Translations under genes and position numbers: made by a program | Notes under the pieces: model-generated | Seen by the model: only the letters and a program-made list of their open reading frames with translations | Told to the model about the DNA's origin: nothing | The model's database searches: none | Shown here: in pieces, positions 1-8,768 of the stretch | Position numbering within the stretch: the stretch's first letter is position 1 | Layout: each line of letters begins with the position of its first letter | From: JAWXCE01 sp033764775 | GTDB lineage: Bacteria; Pseudomonadota; Alphaproteobacteria; Rhizobiales; Rhodomicrobiaceae | Length of the DNA stretch: 64,000 bases | Reading direction: 5' to 3' | Assembly: GCA_033764775.1 (NCBI GenBank) | Contig: JANRIQ010000003.1 | Coordinates: forward strand, 62,001-126,000

Positions 1-944
1 TTCATTAAACCGGGTTCCAGAAACAATAATTTTGCCGTCCTCCGAGATAGTGAGATCAAAAATATAATTCTCGACTCCCTCTTGTGGCTGAGGATTATCA
101 TTAGGGTTAGTAAGGACGCGTATGCTTTTTCCTGTACCTACGTCCCATAGTATTATGGCTTGATCACAGCTTCCCGAGACAATAGTTTTCCCGTCCCCCG
201 TCACCGCCACAGCTGTGACCAAATCTCCATGACCTCCCAGGGTGCGAATGAGCTTTCCCGTTCCCGCCTCCCACAGTCTAACGTTGTCGTCATTTTCTCT
301 GTATTCGCCGCTTCCGGAAACTATGGTTTTCCCGTCTGGCAAGATCGCGACGGCGTTTACCGAAGTGCTACCTGCAAAAGTCCGGATCAGTTTGCCAGTT
401 TCCACCTCCCACAGTTTGACGGTTTTGTCCTCACTTCCCGATACGACGGTTTTCGCATCGGACGACACCGCGACGGCGTTGACAACATCCTCATGCCCTT
501 CAAGGGTGTGGATGGGCCAGTCGTTATATTGACGCCAAATATATCCGCCGGGAGTAATAGCAGAGTAGTATCCGCCGCCCGCTACAGCTGTGACGCCAGC
601 TCCCGAAGCGAACAATTTTAGCGCCCCGCGTCTAGTGTAGCCGCCGCGCAACTCCCGCAGCCGCGCCCGCGCAGCCTCCGCGTGCTGTCCGCTTGGCCAC
701 GCTTCTAAGAAAGCCTGCATCTGCGCCTTGTCCGCGCTGGCCGCTACTGCACCCCAAGCCTCGGTCTCCCGCCGCCGCCGCTTTTCAGCTTCGCGCGCTT
801 CGAACTCCGCCTGCTCGATGGCGGCCAAGCGTGCTAAAGCCGCATGCCGGTTTGCGCCTTTAGGAAACTCACTAATGAACGCCAGCAGGCGCGCCTTGTC
901 CGCGTCCGCTTCAAGCTCCGGCCAGACTAATGCCTCCAGTCTTC
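1..944 (-). pseudogene. WD40-repeat C-terminal part of a frameshifted TIR gene, cut by the window edge
   Basis: Reading the minus strand, an open frame runs from about 942 to the window edge. It is one base out of phase with the TIR reading frame that ends at 927. It first continues the spacer of the TIR protein with helical repeats of the type W-x-hydrophobic...FLxxxPxGxxAxxARxRL, then a glycine/alanine-rich probable membrane segment (near 560-630), then WD40 repeats. Three repeats are clear, each with an xVSGSxD block followed by a LWxxxTGK block, and a fourth is cut at the edge. The protein homology crosses the stop codon of the TIR frame, so the two halves were one gene; a single lost base around 942-945 explains the break. 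The WD40 half is visibly AT-rich (about 43% G+C over bases 1-180 by hand count). It could also be an assembly error. Confidence 0.7.
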
Positions 945-1667
945 ACGCGCCATCCGATCCGTCGGCCCATCAGCAAAACGCGCCAGATGATCGCGAAACT
1001 CCGCCGGGTCGCTTTTGCCCTTGACAAAATCCCAGTTCGCCAGTTCCTCCGCCTTCCTGATCTCCGCCGCGCTGAGGCCCGCGACCGCCTGCGCCTTCGC
1101 CTCGCGCTCCAGCGCCTCGGCCCGCGCCTTTTCCTCCGCTTCGCGCGCCAGACGCGCCTCCTCCGCCGCCCGGCGCTCGGCCTCCGTGCGCGCCTCGCGC
1201 TCGGCCTGAGCCTCCGCCAGCGCGTCCTTCAGCGTGGAGATGAGGCCCTGGCAGTCCGCCTTGAACCGCTCCGGGCGAAGGCCGATGGCCTGCTTGCGGG
1301 CGAGCGCTGCGAGGCCGTCCGGCAAGGTGTCGCGCCGCGGCATTCCCGCGCCGCCGACAAGCACTGGAATGACGCGCTTGCCATGATCGAGCGCGGCCTT
1401 GATCTCGATGAACACGAAGTCATCCGGGTCGCCGGCGCGCGCGGTGAGCGTTTCCTCCCAGCGCGGCCCGATGACGGCGAGGAACACGTCGCACCCGGAG
1501 ACCTGACGGCTCAGCACATCGACAAAGTCATCGCCGCCCTTGATGTGGCCCTCCACGTCCATGAACAGGCGTTCGGCCGCGAACTCGTTCTCCAGCCGCA
1601 TGTAGAGCGCCTGGGTGAAGCCCGGGTCGTCGCCGCGCCGGTAGCTGATGAAGACTTTGCCTTCCAC
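927..1667 (-). CDS. TIR-domain protein, N-terminal half of a broken TIR-WD40 receptor
   Basis: The 246-residue product starts with a TIR_2-type domain (residues 1-145). It shows a KVFISYRR strand, a G-G-D-D turn near 44-47, a GPRW motif near 67-70 and a DFVFIEI helix whose Glu88 is at the usual NADase catalytic position of bacterial TIR domains. Residues 150-205 are a charged E/A/R-rich coiled coil, followed by the beginning of a helical repeat (FRDHLARFADGP). The frame then stops at 927-929 while the homologous continuation is found in another frame down to base 1. The start is a GTG at 1665-1667 with a G-rich Shine-Dalgarno stretch just upstream; the intact paralogue at 46106-47392 also starts with GTG. 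Bacterial TIR domains act as NAD-cleaving or signalling modules, often in phage defence or stress. Whether this truncated product is functional is unknown. Confidence 0.75.
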   Translation of the reverse strand: MEGKVFISYRRGDDPGFTQALYMRLENEFAAERLFMDVEGHIKGGDDFVDVLSRQVSGCDVFLAVIGPRWEETLTARAGDPDDFVFIEIKAALDHGKRVIPVLVGGAGMPRRDTLPDGLAALARKQAIGLRPERFKADCQGLISTLKDALAEAQAEREARTEAERRAAEEARLAREAEEKARAEALEREAKAQAVAGLSAAEIRKAEELANWDFVKGKSDPAEFRDHLARFADGPTDRMAREDWRH

Positions 1668-1702
1668 GCCATCCCCCCAACGCCAGCGGAAGCTTTCGAG
1701 GC

Positions 1703-1730
1703 ACTATACTCAAATGCGACGTATCGCCAA
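1703..1730 (-). promoter_or_regulatory. Candidate sigma70-type promoter of the TIR gene
   Basis: On the minus strand, TTGGCG (1725-1730) and TATAGT (1703-1708) are separated by 16 bases. They lie 36 bases upstream of the GTG start of the TIR gene. The match to consensus is fair and there is no experimental support. Confidence 0.35.
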
Positions 1731-1877
1731 AGACATACTGCGGCCGCAATGAGCAATCCGCTGGGGCGGTGAAAATCATCGCGAAAAGACTGGGTCTCCT
1801 CCATTTGGGGGATGTGGAGCGCGGCGGGGGCGGCCACTTTGGCGGCGTATAACTTCTCCTGGATCAAACTGTCATCA

Positions 1878-1927
1878 GGGCGTTCGACGGGGCGCGGCGT
1901 TCAGCCGTCCGGAGAACGCCCTGCTTT
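1878..1927. terminator. Inverted repeat downstream of smc, probable terminator
   Basis: GGGCGTTC at 1878-1885 pairs perfectly with GAACGCCC at 1914-1921, with an inner GACGG/CCGTC pair and a short T run (TTTT, 1924-1927) on the plus strand. It lies about 20 bases beyond the smc stop codon. The T run is on the wrong side for smc, so function as a smc terminator is uncertain. The rest of 1668-1941 holds the TIR promoter and nothing else I can recognise. Confidence 0.4.
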
Positions 1928-1941
1928 TGTGCGCGGATGCG

Positions 1942-4900
1942 CTAGCTCGCCTCGCGGAACTTAATCCCCGTCTGCAAGTCCACGCTCACAAGCTGGCTAA
2001 CGCCCTTCTCCTGCATGGTCACTCCGAACAGCCTATGCATCCGGCTCATGGTCATCGGGTGGTGGGTGATGACGAGGAAGCGCGTCTCGGTCGAGCGCGC
2101 CATCTCCTCCATCATCGCGCAAAAGCGGTCGACGTTCGAGTCGTCGAGCGGCGCGTCCACTTCGTCGAGCACGCAGATCGGCGACGGGTTGGTCAGGAAC
2201 ACGGCGAAGATGAGCGCCAGCGCCGTCAGCGCCTTCTCGCCGCCGGAGAGCAGCGTCAGCACCTGCGGCTTCTTGCCGGGCGGGCGCGCCAGAATCTCAA
2301 GCCCCGCCTCCAGCGGATCGTCGCTCTCAATAAGCTGCAGCTCCGCCTCGCCGCCGCCGAACAGCACCTTGAACAGCCGCTGGAAGTGCCCGTTCACCGT
2401 GTCGAACGCCTCGGTCAGCCGCATCCGTCCCTCGCGGTTCAGGCTGGCGATGCCCTGACGCAGCTTTGCGATGGCCTCGGTGAGGTCGGCGCGCTCTTTT
2501 TCCATCGCGTCGTACTCGGCGCCGATCTGCCCAGCCTCCTCCTCCGCGCGCAGGTTGACGCCGCCCAGCCGCTCGCGCTCGCCCTTCAGCTTCACGATGG
2601 TCTGCTCTAGCTCGATCGGCTCGGGCAGTTTTGCGCCCGGTTCAAGGCCGGCGAGCGCGAGGCAATCCTCCACCGAGCATTCAAGCTGCTCGCGGGTGAG
2701 GCGGACGAGGTCGGCGCGCTTCTCGCGGGCGGCCTCCAGCCGCGCCTCGACCCGGGCGCGGGTTTCGCGGGCGGCGCCGAGATTGGCCTGAATGTCGCGT
2801 AACGCGCGGTCGCTTTCCCGCAACATCGTGTCGGCGGCGGCGAGCTTGTCGGCGGCGGCGCGGCGTTCGCCCTCCGCTTTTCCGATCTCGGTCAGCAGCC
2901 GGTTGCGGCGCTCGGCCACCTGCGCGGGCAACTCGGCGAGCGCGGTGAGTTCGCCGCGCACCTCGGCGACGCGGGCGGCGAGGGTGGAGGTTTGCGCCTC
3001 GGCGCTCGCGGCGCGATTGGCCCAGCGCGCGCGCTCGGCGGAGATGGCGGCAAGGCGTTCGCGGCGCTGGCGCATCTCGCGGTCGATGCCGTCGAGCGCC
3101 GATTTCGCGGCGGTGTAGGCGGAGCGTTTCGCGAAGACTTGCGCACGCGAGGCGTCGAGCCGCGCGTCGAGGTCGGCGATGGGCGCGGCGGCGGACAGCC
3201 GCGCTTCAGCGTCAGCCCGGGCAGCTTGGGCTTCGGCTGCTTGCGCGGCGGCGGTCTTCGCAGTGGCGGCGAGCGCGGCGAGCTTCTGGTTCGTCTCCTG
3301 CGCGGCGCGCTCGGCTTTCGAGGCGGCCTCACGTGCGCGAGCGGCGTCGCCTTGGGTGCGGCGGACGGCCTCGCGCAGGCGCTTCTCCTCGGCTTCCGCC
3401 GCAAGCACGGCCTGCCGCGCGGCTTTCCCCGCCTCCTCCGCCTGATCGGCCGCGATGCGCGCCGCGACGGCGTCTTTCTCCAACGCCTCCAGCCGGTTGC
3501 GGCCTTCGAGCCGCTTGGCGGCGGCGGTCGGCGCGTCGGCGTTGGCGGAGAAGCCGTCCCAGCGCCAGAGGTCGCCTTCGCGCGTCACCAGTCGCTGACC
3601 GGGCGTGAGCGAGGCAGCGAGCGCGCGCCCGTTCTCGCGGCTTACGACGCCGATCTGGGCGAGGCGGCGCGACAGCTCCGGCGGGCCGGACACGAATTTG
3701 CTTAAAGGCTCGGCGCCTGCGGGCAGCGCGGGATCAGCGGCCCCCGGCGTGACGCGGCCCCAACGCACGGGAGCTGCCTCGTCTGCGGGCACGTCCAGGT
3801 CGTCCCCGAGGGCGGCGCCGAGCGCCACCTCATACCCCGGCGCGACGCGAATCTGATCGACCACCGGCTTCCACAGCTTTGCGTCCTCGGGTTTCAGGAT
3901 TTTGACGAGCGTCGCCGCCTCGGTTTCCAACTGGCGGGCCTTAAGCCGGGTCTGCGCGGCCTCGTCGCGCGCGGCCTGCTCGCGGGCGCGCCCGGCGGCG
4001 AGCGTCTGCTCGGCTTCCTGCGCCTCGTCCTCGAGGCGGGCGAGCGTCTCGGCGAATTGCTCGATCTGGATGTAAAGCTCATCCGTTTGCGCGCTCCCGC
4101 CGCCCAGCGCCGCGATCTGCCGTTCAAGGTCGGCGGCTTGCGCGGCGAAACGTGCGGCGCGCTGGGCGTGTTCGGCGATGGCGGCCTCGAACTGGCGGCG
4201 CTGACTGCGAAGCTCGGCCCCCTCCTGCGTTAGCGTGGCGGCGGCGGCCTCCGCTTCGTTCAGGCTGGCCAGCGCGTCGTCGGCGGCGGCGGACGCTTCG
4301 GCGCGCGCGTCGCCGTCGAAATCGCCCTGACCGCTTAAGCGTTCCTCCTCCTCGGCGAGGCGGGCGAGAATGTCCCGCGTCTCGGCGATGGCCTCCTGCT
4401 CGCGGTCAGCGTCTTTTTGAAGCTGGGCAAGACGGGCGGTGAGCTCGGCGTGGCGCTCTTTCGCGCGCGCTTCCTCCGACTCAAGCCGCCCGCGCTCGGC
4501 CTCCAGCCGGTGCAGCACGGCGGCGCGCACGGCCTCCTCCTCGCGCAGGGGCTGAAGCTGATCGGCGGCCTCGGCCTGCTGGCGCAGCGCGGCGGCCTCG
4601 GCTTGCGTTAATTGCCCGGCGGCGCGCATCGCCTCCATCAGCGCCGCCTCCTCGGCCGCGACCGACGCATTCGCCGCCGTCCAGTTCAGGTGATGCTGCA
4701 GCGCCTCGGCCTTGCGCAGATCGGCGGAGATTTCTTTGTATTTCGCCGCCTGGCGCGCCTGCCGCCGCAGGCTTTGCAGTTGCGTGTTGAGTTGGCCGAT
4801 CACGTCGGACAGTCGCTCTAGATTGCTCTCCGCCGCTTTCAGCCGGATTTCCGCCTCGTGCCGTCGGCCGTGGAGCCCCGCGATGCCCGCCGCATCCTCC

Positions 4901-5391
4901 AGGATGCGTCGGCGGTCTTGCGGCTTGGCGGAGACGATCTGCCCGATCTGCCCCTGCTGCACCAGCGCCTGGCTACGCGCGCCCGTCGCCGCGTCGGCGA
5001 ACAGCAACTGCACGTCGCGGGCGCGAGCCTCGCGGCCGTTGACCTTGTAGACGGAGCCGGCCTCGCGCTGGATACGCCGCGAGATTTCCAGCATGTCCGC
5101 GTCGTTGAAGGCGGCGGGCGCCGTGCGACGAGAGTTGTCGAGGAAAACGGTCACTTCGGCCGAGTTGCGTCCCGGGCGCAGGTCAGTGCCCGCGAAGATC
5201 ACGTCGTCCATGCCCGAGCCGCGCATGGACTTGTAGGAGGTCTCCCCCATCACCCAGCGCAGCCCTTCGAGCAGGTTGGACTTGCCGCAACCGTTCGGGC
5301 CGACGACGCCGGTGAGGCCAGGGCCGATGATCAGTTCGGTCGGCTCGACAAAGGATTTGAAGCCGAGCAGCCGTAGCCGCGTGATCTGCAT
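1942..5391 (-). CDS. smc: Chromosome segregation SMC ATPase
   Basis: SMC forms a V-shaped dimer that binds and compacts chromosomal DNA by ATP-driven loop extrusion, working with ScpA and ScpB. The 1149-residue product has the full SMC plan. There is an N-terminal ATPase half with a Walker A motif (GPNGCGKS, 31-38), a long coiled coil, a hinge near 510-620, a second coiled coil, and a C-terminal half with the signature LSGGEKAL (around 1047) and Walker B CVLDEVDAPLDD (around 1075). The length is normal for the family. The ATG at 5391 is preceded by a strong AGGAGG. It is the last gene of a minus-strand cluster (DUF721, two dsbA-like genes, smc), an order common in alphaproteobacteria. Confidence 0.97.
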   Translation of the reverse strand: MQITRLRLLGFKSFVEPTELIIGPGLTGVVGPNGCGKSNLLEGLRWVMGETSYKSMRGSGMDDVIFAGTDLRPGRNSAEVTVFLDNSRRTAPAAFNDADMLEISRRIQREAGSVYKVNGREARARDVQLLFADAATGARSQALVQQGQIGQIVSAKPQDRRRILEDAAGIAGLHGRRHEAEIRLKAAESNLERLSDVIGQLNTQLQSLRRQARQAAKYKEISADLRKAEALQHHLNWTAANASVAAEEAALMEAMRAAGQLTQAEAAALRQQAEAADQLQPLREEEAVRAAVLHRLEAERGRLESEEARAKERHAELTARLAQLQKDADREQEAIAETRDILARLAEEEERLSGQGDFDGDARAEASAAADDALASLNEAEAAAATLTQEGAELRSQRRQFEAAIAEHAQRAARFAAQAADLERQIAALGGGSAQTDELYIQIEQFAETLARLEDEAQEAEQTLAAGRAREQAARDEAAQTRLKARQLETEAATLVKILKPEDAKLWKPVVDQIRVAPGYEVALGAALGDDLDVPADEAAPVRWGRVTPGAADPALPAGAEPLSKFVSGPPELSRRLAQIGVVSRENGRALAASLTPGQRLVTREGDLWRWDGFSANADAPTAAAKRLEGRNRLEALEKDAVAARIAADQAEEAGKAARQAVLAAEAEEKRLREAVRRTQGDAARAREAASKAERAAQETNQKLAALAATAKTAAAQAAEAQAARADAEARLSAAAPIADLDARLDASRAQVFAKRSAYTAAKSALDGIDREMRQRRERLAAISAERARWANRAASAEAQTSTLAARVAEVRGELTALAELPAQVAERRNRLLTEIGKAEGERRAAADKLAAADTMLRESDRALRDIQANLGAARETRARVEARLEAAREKRADLVRLTREQLECSVEDCLALAGLEPGAKLPEPIELEQTIVKLKGERERLGGVNLRAEEEAGQIGAEYDAMEKERADLTEAIAKLRQGIASLNREGRMRLTEAFDTVNGHFQRLFKVLFGGGEAELQLIESDDPLEAGLEILARPPGKKPQVLTLLSGGEKALTALALIFAVFLTNPSPICVLDEVDAPLDDSNVDRFCAMMEEMARSTETRFLVITHHPMTMSRMHRLFGVTMQEKGVSQLVSVDLQTGIKFREAS

Positions 5392-5434
5392 GCCGTCCTC
5401 CTAATGCGAGGGCGGCCGCGGCGTCGTCCGCGTT

Positions 5435-6181
5435 TTAAGTCCGCCCGGCGGGGGCCAGCGCTTGCTGTTGAGGCTTCGGCGCGGCGAGGATCGGGTCGAT
5501 GACTTTGGCCATCTCCTCCAGGCTCAGGCCGCCGCGCACGCGCTGACCGTTGATGAAAAACGTGGGCGTGGCGTTGACGCCGAGCGCTCGCCCGCGATTT
5601 TTCACCACTACGAGATCATCATTAATCTTCTGATTCGCATAGCACGCATCGAAAGCCGCCCGCTTCAGGCCGCTTTCTTTCACAATATTATAGATTTCGT
5701 CGGTCTTGACCTCCTGGGCGACCCAGGCCGGCTGGTTGGCGAGAAACTTCTCGTTCAGCCTGAAATAGCTCTTGTCAGGCGCGCAGCGCACTGCGATGGC
5801 GGCCGCCGCGGACGCGCGGCCGATGGGAAACTCGCGCCAGATGTAGCGCACTTTGCCGGTGTCGATATACGCCTTCTTGAACGCGGGGAAGGTGTTTTTG
5901 TGAAAGGACGCGCACACCGGGCAGGTGAGCGAGGCGTATTCGATGACCGTGACGGGCGCGTTCTCCTTGCCGAGCGCCTTGTCGCCGAGCGGCCCGGCGA
6001 CCATCAACTCCTCAAGCTTCACGGTCTCAACCGCTGGGGCCGCCGGCGCGTCCGACGCCGCCTCGGAGCTGAGAAGCCCGGCGAGCGTGCCTCCGCCGCC
6101 GCCCCCACATCCGGCGACCCCAGCGGCCGCGCCGATGAGACCCATGACGAGCGCTGCGCGCGCGACGGCGAGCCTGAGCAT
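5435..6181 (-). CDS. DsbA-family thiol:disulfide oxidoreductase, lipoprotein
   Basis: A 248-residue periplasmic thioredoxin-fold protein. The chosen ATG gives a lipoprotein signal peptide with a lipobox ending VAGC (Cys25). A thioredoxin/DsbA domain follows from about residue 55, with the redox motif CPVC (Cys87, Cys90) and the cis-proline loop ATPTFF near the C-terminus. The long open frame continues upstream of this ATG, but the sequence there is not homologous and overlaps the neighbouring gene; an AAGGGG lies upstream of the ATG. It follows a second dsbA-like gene by 14 bases and precedes smc by 43 bases. Proteins of this group oxidise or isomerise cysteines of exported proteins; the substrate is unknown. 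Confidence 0.88.
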   Translation of the reverse strand: MLRLAVARAALVMGLIGAAAGVAGCGGGGGGTLAGLLSSEAASDAPAAPAVETVKLEELMVAGPLGDKALGKENAPVTVIEYASLTCPVCASFHKNTFPAFKKAYIDTGKVRYIWREFPIGRASAAAAIAVRCAPDKSYFRLNEKFLANQPAWVAQEVKTDEIYNIVKESGLKRAAFDACYANQKINDDLVVVKNRGRALGVNATPTFFINGQRVRGGLSLEEMAKVIDPILAAPKPQQQALAPAGRT

Positions 6182-6195
6182 TGGGGAACCCCTTG

Positions 6196-6906
6196 TTAAT
6201 TCGTTTTCAACAGCGGTTGTATCACGTCGTCTATCTGGCTGATGCTTTTCACGCCCCGCAACTCTACGCCGTTTACGAACAGCGTCGGCGTCGCCCTTAC
6301 GCGGAATTTGGTCTCGCCGCGCGCCTGCACCCAATTGATGCCGTCCAGCAGTTTCTGATCGGACAGGCACTGGTTGAAGCGCTCCTCGGTCATGCCCGCT
6401 TGCTTCGCCAGCTTGAGCATTTCGGGAAGCGGTTGTTGCGCGAACGCCCAATCTTTCTGACGCTCGTACATGACGTCGACGAACGAGAAGTAGCGCACCG
6501 GGCCCACGCAGCGGGCGAGCATCGCGGCGCCGGTCGCGACGTCGTCAAGCGGGAACTCGCGCAGGATGTAGCGCACCTTGCCTGTGTCGATGTATTTTTC
6601 CTTGAGCGCGGGCAGCACGTTTTTGTGGAAGTCGGCGCAGTGCCCGCACGTCATGGAGGAGTACTCGATGACGGTGACGGGCGCATCCTCCTTGCCCATG
6701 ATATTCTCATCAAGCGGGCCTTTCTCCATGAGGGCGCCCAAATCCACAGTCGCGGCGGCGACGGCCTGCGTCCCGGAGCCGACGATCGAGGCGTCCTTAT
6801 TGAAAAAAACCGCGTAGCCGACGGCTGCCGCCGCGACAGCCGCCGACAGCGCGATGATGGTTTTGTTGGCGCCCTGCGGCGCTTTGCGACCCGCCATGAT
6901 GCTCAT
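6196..6906 (-). CDS. DsbA-family thiol:disulfide oxidoreductase, membrane-anchored
   Basis: A 236-residue paralogue of the next gene. It has one N-terminal hydrophobic segment (about 15-36, no lipobox), which should anchor it in the inner membrane or act as a signal peptide. The DsbA-like domain has the active site CGHC (Cys87, Cys90) and the cis-proline loop ATPTLF. The start is the ATG at 6906, preceded by an A/G-rich site; a second ATG lies three codons inside. It is 71 bases downstream of the DUF721 gene and 14 bases upstream of the lipoprotein paralogue. The two genes probably arose by tandem duplication, because both keep the phrase GKEDAPVTVIEY or a close variant before the active site. 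Confidence 0.88.
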   Translation of the reverse strand: MSIMAGRKAPQGANKTIIALSAAVAAAAVGYAVFFNKDASIVGSGTQAVAAATVDLGALMEKGPLDENIMGKEDAPVTVIEYSSMTCGHCADFHKNVLPALKEKYIDTGKVRYILREFPLDDVATGAAMLARCVGPVRYFSFVDVMYERQKDWAFAQQPLPEMLKLAKQAGMTEERFNQCLSDQKLLDGINWVQARGETKFRVRATPTLFVNGVELRGVKSISQIDDVIQPLLKTN

Positions 6907-6977
6907 CCGTTCTTTGCCGCCGGGGTGACCGGCGAAGCCTCGTCTTGTTGATGGCTTAAGCCAAAGCCCGCCGCCAA

Positions 6978-7520
6978 TCAACCGCCGGCGCGCATCAAAA
7001 CGCCGTGCGCGACGCCCCGCGCCTCTATCCCCGCTGCGATGCGCGCGAGTGCGTGACGCAGTTTGTCGTCGCCCACATGATCCACCCGGGCGAACTGCGC
7101 GGATGTGGGCGGCTGCGGCGCCGCGACGGCGGGCTTCTTGGCCGGCGCCGGGGCCTGCACCAGCCTCACGGCGGTGATGGCGCGGTAGCCGAAGGCCGCG
7201 TTCAGCCGCTGCAAAAGCTGCTCGGTCTTGTATTGGACATCGAGCGCGCGCGCGCCGTCCACTCGAAGGATCAGCGTGGCCCCGCCCTCCTCGTTGCGCG
7301 GCCATTTCAAACGTTCCGGCGCAGCGCAGGCGGCGATGTCCGCGCCGGCGTATTGCGCCCAGTTGGCGATGATCTCGGCGGAGGCGAAGCCGTAGCGCTC
7401 GAACGCGGGCCGCGAAACGGCGGGGACGAACTCACCCACACGTCGAGGCGAGCCGCCCCGAAACGGCTGGCGCGCGCCTTTTTCCGCGACTTTTCCACAG
7501 ATGCCGGCTTCGCCAGCCAT
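6978..7520 (-). CDS. DUF721 (DciA-like) family protein
   Basis: A 180-residue protein. The N-terminal half (about 35-125) fits the DUF721 fold related to DciA, the helicase-associated replication factor: a W-A-x-x-A-G-x-x-IA-x-x-x-x-P-E-x-L motif and a strand reading LILRVDGARALDVQ. The C-terminal third is proline/alanine-rich and then helical. The chosen ATG at 7520 has a strong purine-rich GGGGAGGGG site. It is divergent from mutY (93 bases between starts) and heads the dsbA-dsbA-smc cluster. In alphaproteobacteria this family usually sits beside mutY and dsbA, as here. A role in loading DnaB is known for DciA but not shown for this subgroup. Confidence 0.75.
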   Translation of the reverse strand: MAGEAGICGKVAEKGARQPFRGGSPRRVGEFVPAVSRPAFERYGFASAEIIANWAQYAGADIAACAAPERLKWPRNEEGGATLILRVDGARALDVQYKTEQLLQRLNAAFGYRAITAVRLVQAPAPAKKPAVAAPQPPTSAQFARVDHVGDDKLRHALARIAAGIEARGVAHGVLMRAGG

Positions 7521-7613
7521 GAAACCCCTCCCCGCAGTCGCCCTAAGCGATGAAGATTTGCCAGCGACGGTCGGCGATTCGGGCGCAAGGTGGCAAGACG
7601 ACGAGGCAACGGC

Positions 7614-8768
7614 ATGGGCATTGAGGCGGCGACGGCGCACAGCTTATCCGCAGACCGGGAGCGCCCCGGCTTCGCGCCGGCGCTGCTCGCCTGGTATGAC
7701 CGGGAGCGCCGCGATTTCCCGTGGCGGGCGAAACCCGGCGTCGCCGCCGACCCTTACCGCGTCTGGCTCTCGGAAATCATGCTGCAGCAGACCACGACGA
7801 AAGCGGCCATCCCGTATTTCAACGCCTTTACGGCCCGCTGGCCGCAGGTGGAGGCGCTCGCCGCCGCCCCGCGCGAGGAGATCATGGCCGCCTGGGCCGG
7901 CCTTGGATACTACGCCCGCGCCCGCAACATGCACGCCTGCGCGAAGGCCGTGATGGAGCGTCATGGCGGCGCCTTTCCGCGGGATGAAGCGGCCCTGCGC
8001 GCGCTGCCAGGCGTCGGCGCTTACACGGCGGCGGCCGTCGCAGCGATCGCGTTCGACGCGCCCGCGACCGTGGTTGACGGCAATGTGGAGCGCGTCGTGG
8101 CGCGGCTCTTCGCGGTCGAGACGCCGCTGCCGGAGGCGAAGTCCGAGATACGCCGCCTCGCCGCCGACCTGACGCCCGCGCTGCGCCCCGGCGATTACGC
8201 GCAAGCGATGATGGACCTCGGGGCGACCGTCTGCACGCCGCGCTCGCCGTCGTGCCTTGTGTGTCCGGTGGAGGCGTTTTGCGCCGCGCACAAGCTGCGC
8301 ATCCAGAATGATCTACCGCGGCGCTCGGCCAAGTCGGCGCGGCCGCTGCGCAGAGGCGCCGCCTTCGTGGCGGTGACTGAGGACGGCTATGTGCTGCTGC
8401 GTCGTCGCGCCGAGACGGGGTTGCTCGCCGGCATGATGGAGGCGCCCTCGACGCCCTGGACGGAGGCTGGCCCGGCGGACGGCCACATCGAGGCGCACGC
8501 GCCCGTCGACGGCGTCTGGTTGAAGATGCCCGGCGGCGTCAGCCACACCTTCACGCATTTCCAGCTCGAACTGGATGTGTATCGCGCCCACGCGCCGCGC
8601 GACACGCAACTGCGTCTGGCCGCCTCGCCCGAGCAGTGCCGGTGGGTCAGGAGAGCGGAGGTGGCGGGCGAAGCGCTTCCAACGGTGATGCGCAAAGTCC
8701 TCAGCCTGGCGCTGGAGCAGCCTCTCGCGCCGCGCCGCCCCGCTAAGCGGACGATCTTGACAGAATGA
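7614..8768 (+). CDS. mutY: A/G-specific adenine DNA glycosylase
   Basis: MutY removes adenine mispaired with 8-oxoguanine. The 384-residue product has all hallmarks: catalytic Glu in LSEIMLQQT (about 54), helix-hairpin-helix LPGVGAYTA (about 131-139), catalytic Asp in VVDGNVERV (about 155), and the [4Fe-4S] loop C-x6-C-x2-C-x5-C (about 207-223). A NUDIX-like C-terminal domain that recognises 8-oxoguanine follows. The ATG at 7614 is preferred over an in-frame GTG 24 bases upstream because an ACGAGG lies at the right distance. Its 3' end overlaps the convergent amidase gene by 26 bases. Confidence 0.95.
   Translation: MGIEAATAHSLSADRERPGFAPALLAWYDRERRDFPWRAKPGVAADPYRVWLSEIMLQQTTTKAAIPYFNAFTARWPQVEALAAAPREEIMAAWAGLGYYARARNMHACAKAVMERHGGAFPRDEAALRALPGVGAYTAAAVAAIAFDAPATVVDGNVERVVARLFAVETPLPEAKSEIRRLAADLTPALRPGDYAQAMMDLGATVCTPRSPSCLVCPVEAFCAAHKLRIQNDLPRRSAKSARPLRRGAAFVAVTEDGYVLLRRRAETGLLAGMMEAPSTPWTEAGPADGHIEAHAPVDGVWLKMPGGVSHTFTHFQLELDVYRAHAPRDTQLRLAASPEQCRWVRRAEVAGEALPTVMRKVLSLALEQPLAPRRPAKRTILTE

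Noticed and set aside
927..950. Programmed ribosomal frameshift joining the TIR and WD40 frames
   Set aside because: No slippery heptamer or clear downstream structure is seen in the allowed slip interval.
1511..1867. Overlapping minus-strand frame around the TIR gene start
   Set aside because: It is in another frame over the TIR start and lacks any domain; the TIR frame has clear homology.
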